Shown: positions 46,566-57,087 of the stretch, piece after piece
How positions within the stretch are numbered: position 1 is the stretch's first letter
Layout: each line of letters opens with the position of its first letter
NCBI GenBank assembly: GCA_029721515.1
Contig: CM056567.1
Location: 22,719,731 to 22,783,730, forward strand
Reading direction: 5' to 3'
DNA: 64,000 bases
DNA from: Synanceia verrucosa
Taxonomy: Eukaryota; Chordata; Actinopteri; Perciformes; Synanceiidae
Made by a program: the position numbers and the translations under genes
Notes under the pieces: generated by a model
What the model was told of the DNA's origin: nothing
Seen by the model: the letters and a program-made list of their open reading frames with translations, nothing else
Database searches by the model: none

Positions 46566-49500
46566 ATGACCGTGGAAACTTCAGCCATGTTCTCTGTTCT
46601 CGTGCTTATTGTCTCTATGGTAAGTTTTCTTTTGGAAATGTGCATTTTAGTCAACATATAGATGATAGAGTTAAATTACTGTGTTGTCACACATCGTAAA
46701 GTAGTGAACCTCTGACGATAGAGTTCAGGATTGTTGCATCCGGGTAGAAATGTACAGAGCTTCTGCTGGTTCTGATTTTAAAAAGTGTTTTCTTTCACCG
46801 TTTCTCATCTGTTGCTGTCATGTTTTCTTCCTCCAAATGTGCTTCCCCCTCTGCTGGGCTAATGCTGAATAGTGGGAAGGAAACCAAACATGGAAAATAT
46901 TTGCTGGCCCATGTGATCACAGTCTGGAGTCACCATCTTGTGGCGTTCTGTGCAGTCCAGACCAAAACAATAACAGCATCAGTCTAGAAACCTCTACTAC
47001 ATAAATGCCACAAAGAAACATGTGCCTCAGTCTCTTATAGTGTGCTTATCCTCGTCAGGGTCCCAGCTGGGTGGAGGTGGTTCACTCTGGACAGATCAGC
47101 AGACCATCAGAGGACCAACACATGGAGACAGAAACCATTCACACTGACATTCACACCTAGAACCAGTTTAGATTCACCACTTAACCTGAGCTCACTGTCT
47201 TTGGACTGAGGGAGGAAGCTGGAGAACCAGAGAGAACCAGAGAGAACCAAGAGAGAATCAAAGAGAGAGAACCAGAGAGAACCAAGATAGAACCAGAGTG
47301 AACCAAGAGAGCAGGGAGAACCAGAGAGAACCAAGAGAGAACAGGAGAGAACCATAGAGAACCAAGAGAGAACCAGAGTGAACCAAGAGAGCCAGGGAGA
47401 ACCAGAGAGAACCTAGAGAGAACCAAGAGTGAACCAAGAGAGCCAGGGAGAACCAGAGAGAACCAAGAGAAAACAGGAGAGAACCAGAGAGAACCAAGAG
47501 AGAACCAGAGTGAACCAAGAGAGCCAGGGAGAACCAGAGAGAACCTAGAGAGAACCAAGAGTGAACCAAGAGAGCCAGGGAGAACCAGAGAGAACCTAGA
47601 GAGAACCAAGAGTGAACCAAGAGAGCCAGGGAGAACCAGAGAGAACCTAGAGAGAACCAAGAGTGAACCAAGAGAGCCAGGGAGAACCAGAGAGAACCAA
47701 GAGAAAACAGGAGAGAACCAGAGAGAACCAAGAGAGAACCAGAGTGAACCAAGAGAGAACCAGAGTGAACCAAGAGAGCCAGGGAGAACCAGAGAGAACC
47801 AAGAGAGAACCAAGAGAGAACAGGAGAGAACCAGAGAGAACCAAGAGAGAACCAGAGTGAACCAAGAGAGCCAGGGAGAACCAGAGAGAACCAAGAGAGA
47901 ACATGAGAGAACCAGAGAGAATCCAGAGAGAACCAAGAGGGAACCAGATTGAACCAAGAGAGACCCAGAGAGACCCAGGGGAACCAGAGGCCTTGTTGAT
48001 GAGGCCAGCTGCCGCAGAGAAGAAACTGTTCTTATGGTGTTAGCTTCTGGTCCTGATGGATCAGCCTCCTGCCAGAGGGGAAGGACTGAAACAGTTCATG
48101 TCCAGGGTGGGAGGGGTCAGCCACAAGCTTTCCTGCACCAGAGATGAGCCCGATGAGGGTGGTGTCATGTGCAAACTTCAGGAGCTTGACTGACTCATGA
48201 CTGGAGGTGCAGCTGTTGGTGTACAGGGAGAAGACTGGTAGTGGAGAAAGAATGCAGCCTCGAGGGGAACCGGTGCTGATGGTTCTGGTGTCAGAGATGT
48301 GTTTCCCGAGCTTGACGTGTTGCTTCCTGTCAGACGGGAAGTCTGTAATCTACCTGCAGGTGGACTCGGGCACGTTCAGCTGGGAGAGCTTGTCCTGCAG
48401 CAGAGATGGTGATGGTGTTGAAGGCAGAGCTGAAGTCTGCAAACAGGATCTTGGTGTAGGTTCCTGGGGAGTCAAGATGCTGGAGGATGAAGAGCAGAGC
48501 CATGTTAACTGCATTGTCTACAGACCTGTTGGCATTGTAGGTGAACTGCAGGGGGTCCAGAAGAGGGACTGTGATGGTCTTGAGGTGTGAAAGAACAAGA
48601 TGCTCAAAGGACTTCATGACCACAGAGCGATTGGTCTGTAGTCATTAAAGGTATAGTAGGCGAGTTTTAGAGACACATTTTGTTGTGTTGGATAAAATGG
48701 TCCTTCCACCCTGTCGTCAATTTAATATGTATTCAGAAAGAGAAGTGAATAGAATCCGAGATCTGTGGCAGCCACAGGACTATAAAAACTTGACCAATTA
48801 ATAGCCTCGGTCTGAGTGTGAAGTACGAATCAGATGCGTTCTCGTCTTGTCCTGCGCTCGCCCCCACTCTACCCTCTGCTCCGCGCGGGCACACGCATCG
48901 CTTCGCCATAGCTGCAGGTATCAAGCACGCTCTTCTCTCGAAATACTTCGGTAGCTGGAGAATACCAGACCAGTTTACAATGGCAGAGAAAAAGCAATCC
49001 TGTGAATCAGACAAACTTGAATACTGATTCCGCCTTGTGTACAGACAATTCCGGCATTGTCGGAGACCCAAAACAGTAGTTTCTGACAATGGGTTCCAGA
49101 GTGAGAACGCTGTTTCAGAGTTGCAGTGTCTACCCAGCATTGTTGCTAACGGTAACGTCACATCATCATGTGACCAGAAGTAGTTGTAAACAAGGACTTC
49201 ATGTGCATGCTCATTGTATTCTTTTGTTCTTTTTCGTGGGTCTCTCTGTGTTTCTTTGCAGCGCCACCTATCGGCATATATGTATTATATCCTTGTAACT
49301 CCTTGTCACTTGTTATCGCGTTGCCATGTAACATTGCGACAAGCGTTATTGTGCCGTTGTGTGTTGTGTGAATGGTGCCTAAGTCCCGTGGTCTTTATTT
49401 TCTTTGATATGGGGATGATGGTGGAGGTCTTGAAGCAGGCTGGCACATGGCATGTGTCCAGAGAGGTGTTCAAGTGTCTGTGAACACTGGAGACAGCTGA

Positions 49501-52500
49501 TCGACACAGTGCTTCATAGTGGAAGGAGAGACAGTCTGGTCCTAATGCTTTGTGGGCTCCTCTGCTATCTGACCTATTCCTCTGGGTTGGTGGGCTGGAG
49601 GTGACAGTTCTAGTGGGGGATGGAGTCCGGACTGTCCCAGCGATAGTAATGGTCACTAGACTAAAAATTCCTGAAGAAATTTTAATATGTGCCTGCACAC
49701 ATGACGCCGGGCACACGCGACGCCGGGCCATGTAGGCCCAGCCTGATGCATGCTGACCCTCTCCTGCACCGAAGCACGCACTTTGTGCGTGCCTGTCCCA
49801 GGTTCATGTTGAAAACAAACACACCTTGTTTCCTGTGAAGATCAAATCAGAGTTCAGGGCTTTTATTTTGAAAAAACAAACTTTTATTTTGAAAGAAACA
49901 GCCTGAGCTTCCTGTCTGTGTGTGTGATCAATGATGTCATCCACTCTCTGTATCTGTGGTAATGGGCAATCAGAAGCCTGTATCATATCATCACGTAATC
50001 TCTATATGTGTGTCTATGTGGATCTGATACACACACACCAACAACCAGTCACACTCTGCCATCTAATCCATCATCTAATCATCTACCATCTACCATCTAC
50101 CATCATCTAATCATCTACCATCATCTACCATCTAATCTCTATATGCGTGTCTATGTGGATCCCCCACCTGACACACACACGCAGCTATGCCACTGATTAT
50201 GAGCTGACCTGTCCAATCACCTCTCGTATAAAAAAAACTATAAGGAGTAGAGCTTAGATTTTTGCATGTGAATGATGCTATGGTGATGGAGGTTCATGCA
50301 TATCACCTAATTCTGCTGGCCACCCCTGCGTGGCTTAGACACCTCATGGGGCACCCCTATGGAAAAGTCTAGGCGCGCCCCTGGTCTGTCTCCCACACTG
50401 GCTCCCACTGACTGCCATTGATTTCAAGCTGAGTCGGACCATGCCAAACTCCTCTGAATAACTCAAGAACCGTAAGGAGTACGGGTTTGGGGTTTGGACG
50501 AGAGGCGGCAGGAGCTCGCGATGATCGCAGCGGTGTAAATTTTATGTCTCTAGCCCACTCAGAAGGCAGACAGCGGCAAGTTAAACACAAGAGGTTTTCT
50601 CCTTTTTCAGATTTTTTTTCTCTGAAAATTAACATTGGACCCTATGGAGAGAATTTTGGGAGGTGTTGCCCTAATTAAGGGTCTGGAGCCAAAACCATAA
50701 ATCTCAGAGACAAAAGAGACACATCGCACGACCAGGACGAAATTTCCAACGTTTTGCTGTAAAATTATGTCAGTGGAGTGAAGCATTAGCCCTCACAATC
50801 GCGATTTCAAAATATTTTTTCTGACATTTCTGAAACTGCTCCCCACTCTAGCCCCACTCTAGCCCCGAACATTCCATGCAATACACACCCATGTTAAACT
50901 CTGATTTTTGAAGGTTTCCATGGTCTGAAATAAGTTGAAATGCTGAATAAACCATACAGTTTCTGACATGATGATGAATTATGAAGATGTAGTCAGCTAA
51001 ATTTGCTTGTTTTGCAAGTGGAATGGAGTTTCTAGGTGAAAGCATGAAGGAGCTGTGACTGTTTGTTTGCTGAAGAAAAAGTTTGAAACCCACCGCTTTT
51101 CCCATTCATTCCTATGGGGCCTTTTTCGGCGGTTTTTTGGGGTCTAAGCGCCATGGTAACGGCTTTGACGGAGAAAAGTAATAGCACCCCTCACACGATC
51201 GAGCCGCACGCTTTGATATATGTCATGCCTGGGTGCACCTTACGGTACGAGCCGCATTAATTGCCGAAATCGTCTATAATAATAATAAAAATAAAAAAAT
51301 AAACCCTCGTCCTGAATACTAATAAGCGCGTTGCTGGCCAATACACACTCACTGTATGTTTTGGGATGGATTTTGGGGATTTTTTATCATTTTTCATCAA
51401 TTATGTATGTTTTTGGACCTACTTCAAGCATTCATGGCAGGCTTCCTGCCATGAATGCTAAGACACTTTGGGGAACCCCAAAAGCAATAGTAATATGTGC
51501 CGCCCGTGCTGCAAGGCTGGCTTAGCCAGCCTTGCTCGACGGCAGGCACATAATAAAAAAAAATAAACCCTCGTCCTGAATACTAATAAGCGCGTTGCTG
51601 GCCAATACACACTCACTGTATGTTTTTGGGATGGATTTTTGGGGATTTTTTATCATTTTTCATCAATTATGTATGTTTTTGGACCTACTTCAAGCATTCA
51701 TGGCAGGCTTCGCCTGCCATGAATGCTAAGACACTGGGAACCCCCAAAAGCAATAGTAATATGTGCGCTGTGCATGGCTGGCTTCGCCAGCCTTGCTCGA
51801 CGGCAGGCACATAATTAGGCCGCTGGCCAGGCACAAGATTGGTGTCCAGAGTGCCCAAAAATGCAACTGTTGATAATTGGGGAGTGAGTGAAAAACGTTT
51901 CATCTCTATGTAAACTGGAATCGCTGTTTACAGTGAAAACAATGACTTGCAGCACATGCTCAGTGCTCTGTCAGGTGGAGGTTATGCACACACCTAGGAA
52001 CATCAACAACAACAGTTATGCCTATAAACTGTAAACTTACATCACCATCTACTGGCCTGGCATGCCCACTCCAGCATTTTCAGTCCTTTACACAGATCCA
52101 TGTAAGGTCACTTGTTGTTTTTTCCGGTGAATGCAGTCAGGTACTTTGTGGTCTTAACTGCCTTCATTTTGAATGAACTAAAATGAAATAATGTAATAAA
52201 CCTTTGCCTGATAAACGCCCCACTTTCCTTCTTCTTACGTGAGCAGCTGCTGTTCTGTGCACTTTCTGGTGTTTTTGCTCAGTTTCCATGTCTACTTTCT
52301 TCTTACTGTGAGCTTTGTGTTTGTTGCAGACAGTAGCGAAGGACTGCTCTCAGCCCTGTGCCTGCGCTGCAGACCCCTCACCCTGCCCACTGGGGACCAG
52401 CCTGGTCCTGGATGGCTGTGGCTGCTGTAAAGTGTGTGCTCGGCAGCTGGGGGAGCCCTGCTCCCTGCTGGAGCCTTGCGACCATCACAAGGAGCTCTAC

Positions 52501-55500
52501 TGTGACTACACTCTGCTGAGTGACACTGACACTGGCATCTGCATTGGTAAACTACTAACTCTACTTTTACGCTTATTTACTGATGTCTGTGTTTCCTATT
52601 TGTGTTATGTAGGCCCTTATTGTAATGATGCTCTATCCACTTTGCTGTAATGATGCAAAGTTCCCCATTCGTGCGATGATAAAGGATTATCTTATAAATT
52701 ATTGTATGTCATTATGCTACATAATGTGTTTGCTTTACAACATTGTGTGTCAAAATGTCTTGAGGTTTATAGCACAGGAGCACTGAGATGTGTTTCAGTT
52801 GCTGCCAAGCTCCCTGCATTGGATGTGTACACCATTCAGTATCTTCGCTTTGATTTGTCTGTAGTTTCCTATCATAGATTAGCTTTTGTCTGTCACATTT
52901 TGATCTATTATTTATTCTTAACTTTCCTTTGAACATATAATATATACAACATAATATATTTAATATACACATAATAAAAAGGCCAGGTCTCATGAAGGTG
53001 TGTGCTAGAAACTGTGCTAGCATTTCTGCCAGTTTCCCATTGTGATTTTACTTGTTCAGACAGAGAGGGAGTCTCATCTTTCACTGGATTTAAATGAATG
53101 CCTCTGACTGCAGTAAATGCAGAAAAATAATATAATATCTATCACAATAGCTATCATCTGATTGGTGCACCCTGAATGTCAATAAAATCATTTTTCAACA
53201 ATACTATATATTTTTTTTAGATTCCCTACTAAATTCATTTAACTCTCTATATAATGCATGATATATTGTGGACCTCAGTCTCCTCTGGTGTCCATATGTG
53301 TCCATATGTGTGAATGACAGTGCTGCATGTTTCCTGTCTGTCTGCAGCTCAGGAGGGTCAGGCTTGTGACCTCGGGGGTGTGATCTACCGCAGCGGGGAG
53401 TCCTTCCAGCCCAGCTGTAAGCACCACTGTGTCTGTATGAATGGAGAGATCGGCTGTGTGCCCATGTGTGCCAGCGAGGTGTGGTTGCCCTCCCCTGACT
53501 GTCCGTACCCACGGCCCATCCACATCCCTGGGAAATGCTGCGAGGAGTGGGTTTGTGACCAAACGCCTCCAGACCACCACTACCAGTCAGTGATGGCCGG
53601 TCAGTGTCACTTCTACTGTGTTTAATGGTTTTACCCAGTGTTACAATTCAGCTGCTATTTCACACTGAATGGTGACTAGAGATCGTACACTAAAATCTTT
53701 GATAAGTAGTTCCCTCCTAGTAATCTGATGGGGTGTTTATCACAGAGGAAAAGGACCAGCACTTGTAATACATGGCAGGTGATGGGATGAACCATTTAAC
53801 TCATGAAAATCAGTGCTGTTCTTTGTTTTTCTTTCAATGAAAAAAATACTATTGTAGCATCTACAGTAACCTCTTCAGGAGCCAGCATTGTTGTTTTGTT
53901 ATTGTTTCAAGGTCTCACCTTGGTACGTGTCCTTTGTCATGTCCTCCGGTTGGACTCACCACCTCTCGAAACTCCATAAAGACTTTTAAACTAACTGTAG
54001 TCAATTGAAAATGAAGGCAGATTCAGTAACAGCATGGCTTCTTTCTCATCAAGTCAAGTCAAGTCAATTTTATTTATATGGCCCAGTATCACAAAATACC
54101 AATTTGCCCCATTGGGCTTTACAATCTGTACAGGATATGACACCCTCTGTCCTTTACAAATGACCCTCACATCGACTAAGAAAAAACTCCCCAAAAAAAA
54201 CTTTTAACAGGGAAAAAGAAACGGAAGAAACCTCAGGAAGAGCCACAGAGGAGGGATCCCTCTTCAGGATGGACAGACATGCAATAGATGCCATGTGTAC
54301 AGAATAACAACAACCAAAAACACATTAACATGGTTTAAATTTTTCCAAACGAGGTGTCATTGTTCTGCAGTCTTGGTTTGAGTGCTCCGTTGTCTGGTGA
54401 GCCAAACAAATGCATTACTTAGCATCTGGCAAGATGGGCTGTGTCCAAAATCACTCACTACTGACTTTTAATGGATGATACAGTATTGTGAGTTTGTCAT
54501 TTTTAGTGATGGCTGAATGTATAGTGAGAATTATTATGTCCTGATGAGGTCACTATATACTAGGATGGCTGGGATTGTGAGAGGGAGTGAATTAGTGAAT
54601 GATTTCAGACACAGCCATGGATTTTCATGTGACCCTGATTCTCACTTGTTCTTGTGATATCGCAAGAATCCAGAGCTGCTGTGCAAGATTTGGCAATTTA
54701 TGCACAAAATGTAATGATTTAATTCCTTCAGTTTAGTATTTTCAGGCATGATATGGCCAGCCTATACTGATACCTAAGCATAAGAAATGCTGAGAGATTG
54801 TACCTCATGGGCCAAACACATGACTTTCTTTTCATTTGTTTATGTATAAATTGTGTGACTTGGCAGTGGTACAGTGGTTATCACTGTCGCCTCACAGCAA
54901 GAAGGTACGGGGTTCGAATCCCGGGCCTGGGGCCTTTCTGTGTGGAGTTTACAGGTTCTCCCCGTGTCTGCTAATTTAAATTGACTGGAGGTGTGAATGT
55001 GAGTGTGAATGGTTGTCTGTCTCTATGTGTCCTGTGATGAACTGGAGACTTGTCCTTTCACTTGCCTTTCACCCTAAGACAGCTGGGATAGGCTCCAGCC
55101 CCCCATGACCCTATGAGAGGGCAAGAGGTAGAAAATGGATGGATGGATGTGTGATTTGGGCGAACCCAAACTAACCAAACTCACACAAAAACACATGCTA
55201 ACTGACTGATCGAGGCAGCAGAAAAACAGCAACTCCTGTGTTCTATGCGATAAAATTACTGTTTTTTCCAATGGAGTCTGGTTGCTAATAGCAACATAAA
55301 CTGTACTCCAGCCTGTTCCTTCAAGCTGACCGTGATCTACAGTCAGTAATACACCTACAAATAAAAAAAACATGACTTATGTATGTCAGGACCCACTGAT
55401 CGATCTGGAGACTACTGTCACACTGTCTTACCTTTAACAGCAAATGAGGGAACTCCAACCCTATAACTTGACCCTTTACTGTGTTTGTAGGGCTGGCCCT

Positions 55501-57087
55501 CTGCAGTCTAGTCAAAAATAACTAGATAATAATAACTTTTTTTTTTTTACCATTTATCTCTCCCCATATCTTTTTCTCCACCTGTCACTCCTCTTGCAGG
55601 ACCCTCTCAGATTCACCCTTTGCCCTCCCCACATCCTGCCACAGTCTTCAGACAAGTGTCTCCTCAAGCAGAGAGCCCCAGAGATAACTGTATAGTCCAG
55701 ACTACAGAGTGGAGTGAGTGCTCGGCCACCTGTGGCATGGCTATCTCATCTCGCATCACCAACGACAACCAGCGCTGCCAGCTGGAGAGGCAGACCAGGA
55801 TCTGCATGATCCGACCCTGCGACAGCCAGCAGGAAAAAGAAATTAAGGTCAGTGTGTTTCCTACAAACAATGGGGTTGCCTGTTATCACCTGGTACCCTG
55901 TCCTCTGTGCTCTGAAGTCAAGTGAGCTCCTCTCATACTCCATCGACCCTCTTGAGTCCCCCTGCAGTCCACCTGGAGAGCCAACAGGTCCTCCATCCCA
56001 TCCCTTCTTAGAGTCTAGATCGTGGACCCCCTGCAGTTCAGTCTGTAGATGATGCAGTTAATATGGCTCTGCACTTCATCCTCCAGCATCTGGACTCCCC
56101 AGGATCCTACACCAGCATCCTGTTTGTGGACTTCAGCTCTGCCTTCAACACCATCACCATCTCTGCTGCAGGACAAGCTCTCCCAGCTGAACATACCTGA
56201 GTCCACCTACAGGTGGATTACAGACTTCCCCACGTCAAGCTGGGGAAACACGTCTCTGACTCCTGAACCATCAGCACCGGTTCCCCTCAAGGCAATAGAG
56301 ATGGTTGTGGATTTCGAGAAGAATACATCCCACCACCTCACCCCGAACTCCACGGTCGACACTCTGCAGTTGACTTCCCAGCTCCATCATCGCACTTTTA
56401 TGAAAAAAAAAACAAAAAACACAACACAGGATGTACTTCCTGTGGCAACTGCCATGTAAAGTAAGATAACATAAGCTAGCCAGGTCCAACTGGAATTGAA
56501 AGAGTTGGAATACTGGACCAAATATTTTTCTGACTTTTTTTTCTCCATCTAGAGCAATAATCATGTTGTACTGAATAATGTTGTACCAACAGTTCAAGAA
56601 GATTTTAATTAACTCAGAATATTAATCAGCTAAGATATATCAGAGTATCATCTGCAAATAAATGGAAATTGAAAAGATATCCCAAAAGCACCATATGCAT
56701 AAAATAAAATCATAGTTTTTTTATGAATACTAACACGATCAATGGACATATTGTTCACTGATTTTGGTCTGTGTCCCACAGAAGGGGAAGAAATGTGTTC
56801 GGACACCGAAGGCCCAGCAGGAGATGCACTTCAAGTTGTCGGGTTGCTCTAGCATCCGACTGTACCGACCCAAGTTCTGTGGTGTCTGCCGAGACAATCG
56901 CTGCTGTACGCCGCACACCACCATCACTGCCAAGGTGGCCTTCCATTGTCCAGATGGAGAAGTCTTTACCAAGAAGATGATGTTCATCAAGACCTGCTCC
57001 TGCCATCATGACTGTCCACAAGATAACGATATCTTCCAGGTGTCAAACACTCGGAGGATGATTGGAGACTACGACAACAGCATGTGA
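46566..57087 (+). CDS. ccn2-like: CCN-family matricellular protein, CCN2/CTGF-like
   Basis: Five coding exons: 46566-46619, 52330-52546, 53348-53599, 55600-55847 and 56782-57087; GT-AG introns, 1077 nt, 358 aa. Domains follow exon boundaries as in all CCN genes. Exon 1 is the signal peptide (MFSVLVLIVSM core). Exon 2 is the IGFBP domain (LVLDGCGCCKVCARQLGEPC). Exon 3 is the VWC domain (IYRSGESFQPSCKHHCVC, GKCCEEWVCD). Exon 4 is a Pro-rich hinge and TSP1 (TTEWSECSATCGMAISSR). Exon 5 is the cystine-knot CT domain (KGKKCVRTPK, YRPKFCGVC, RCCTPHTT, MMFIKTCSCHHDCP). Secreted CCN proteins bind integrins, heparan sulfate and growth factors and tune matrix production. LVLDGCGCC, TTEWS-CS-TCGM-IS-R-TND and DGEV--K-MMFIKTC favour CCN2; the VIYRSGE and AQEG start also recall CCN3. 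The C-terminus RRMIGDYDNSM differs from typical CCN2, so the exact paralogue (for example ccn2b or a CCN lost in mammals) is open. Confidence 0.9.
47210..47985. repeat. Minisatellite of GAGAACCA motifs, 51-bp and 81-bp higher units
   Basis: Short GAGAACCA/GAACCAAGA words are arranged in units; the marker GCCAGGGAGAACC recurs at 47391, 47442, 47523, 47574, 47625 and 47676, that is at 51, 81, 51, 51, 51 bp. Because both spacings are multiples of three, long spurious frames run through it on the minus strand. It lies in CCN intron 1. Confidence 0.95.
47990..48648 (-). mobile_element. L2-type LINE fragment (reverse transcriptase), 3' portion of a split copy
   Basis: The minus frame 48330-48623 has VVMKSFEHLVLSHLK, LLDPLQFTYNANRSVDNAVN and FADFSSAFNTI, the same block as in the L2 at 21439-24190. 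Broken frames continue to 47990 (homologous to the fingers/palm end). The 5' neighbour is found at 49390-49720 after an insertion. Confidence 0.75.
48649..49389. mobile_element. Unidentified insertion splitting the L2 fragment
   Basis: The L2 coding block breaks inside NDYRPVALTS at 48648 and resumes with ISKKIKTTGL on the other side near 49390. The intervening ~740 bp (starting AGGTATAGTAGGCGAG) is unrelated and resembles a DNA-transposon-derived interspersed repeat, but terminal repeats could not be matched by eye. Confidence 0.5.
49390..49720 (-). mobile_element. L2-type LINE fragment, 5' portion of the split copy
   Basis: The minus frame 49306-49731 contains KALGPDCLSFHYEALC, CHVPACFKTSTIIPISKKIK, homologous to KAPGPDGVSPSCLK and CEVPSCFKRSTIIPIPKK of the L2 at 22272-22799, in the order expected if 48649-49389 is an insertion. 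Confidence 0.7.
49800..51290. repeat. CCN intron 1: unassigned interspersed repeats
   Basis: 50020-50150 has an ATCTACCATC/ATCATCTA simple repeat. GGCGCGCCCCTG at 50372-50383, read on the minus strand as CAGGGGCGCGCC, resembles a hAT-type terminus. Beyond it, 50390-51290 has the style of abundant fish repeats (for example GCCCCACTCTAGCCCC doublet at 50850). No gene. Confidence 0.4.
51300..51827. repeat. Direct repeat pair (264-bp period) with paired hairpins
   Basis: TAAACCCTCGTCCTGAATAC starts at 51300 and again at 51564. Each unit carries two near-perfect hairpins: AGCATTCATGGCAGG paired with its complement around a CTT or TTC loop, and CAAGGCTGGC-type arms around TTA or TTC. Each unit ends CTCGACGGCAGGCACATAAT. 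Confidence 0.85.
51840..52329 (+). other. 3' end of CCN intron 1
   Basis: No repeat or gene recognised. It ends in a pyrimidine-rich tract and TTGTTGCAG, the acceptor of CCN exon 2. A minus-strand CTCF-like motif (CACCATCTACTGG on +) is at 52043-52055. Confidence 0.5.
54050..54330. repeat. Common teleost interspersed repeat (TCAAGTCAAGTCAATTTTATTTATA type)
   Basis: Starts with a TCAAG direct repeat, then TTTTATTTATATGGCCCAGTATCAC, GGGCTTTACAATCTGTACAG, ACCCTCACATCGACTAAG, AACCTCAGGAAGAGC and GGAGGGATCCCTCTTC. This is a repeat I recognise as abundant in percomorph genomes. It lies in CCN intron 3. Confidence 0.75.
54862..55150 (+). repeat. tRNA-derived SINE
   Basis: The head carries Pol III boxes: TGGTACAGTGG (A-box-like) and GGGTTCGAATCCC (B box). 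The body ends CTGGGATAGGCTCCAGCCCCC and the tail is a GGAT/ATGG simple repeat (AAAATGGATGGATGGATG). This layout is that of a tRNA-headed fish SINE; the missing aminoacyl stem shows it is not a tRNA gene. Confidence 0.8.
55930..56350 (+). mobile_element. L2-type LINE fragment in CCN intron 4
   Basis: + strand frames read the same block as the L2 reverse transcriptase (VDDAVNMALHFILQHLDSPG in one frame, FVDFSSAFNTITI in the next), then LSQLNIPESTYRWITDF and a VPLKAIEMVVDF join where the middle of the palm, including FADD, is deleted. Dead fragment. Confidence 0.7.

Noticed and set aside
47181..47957. 258-codon minus-strand frame rich in Leu/Ser/Trp/Phe
   Set aside because: It is a translation of the GAGAACCA minisatellite; no start context, no family, and several overlapping frames are equally open.
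54862..54935. A tRNA gene
   Set aside because: A and B boxes are present but the cloverleaf stems do not pair, and a SINE body and GGAT tail follow.
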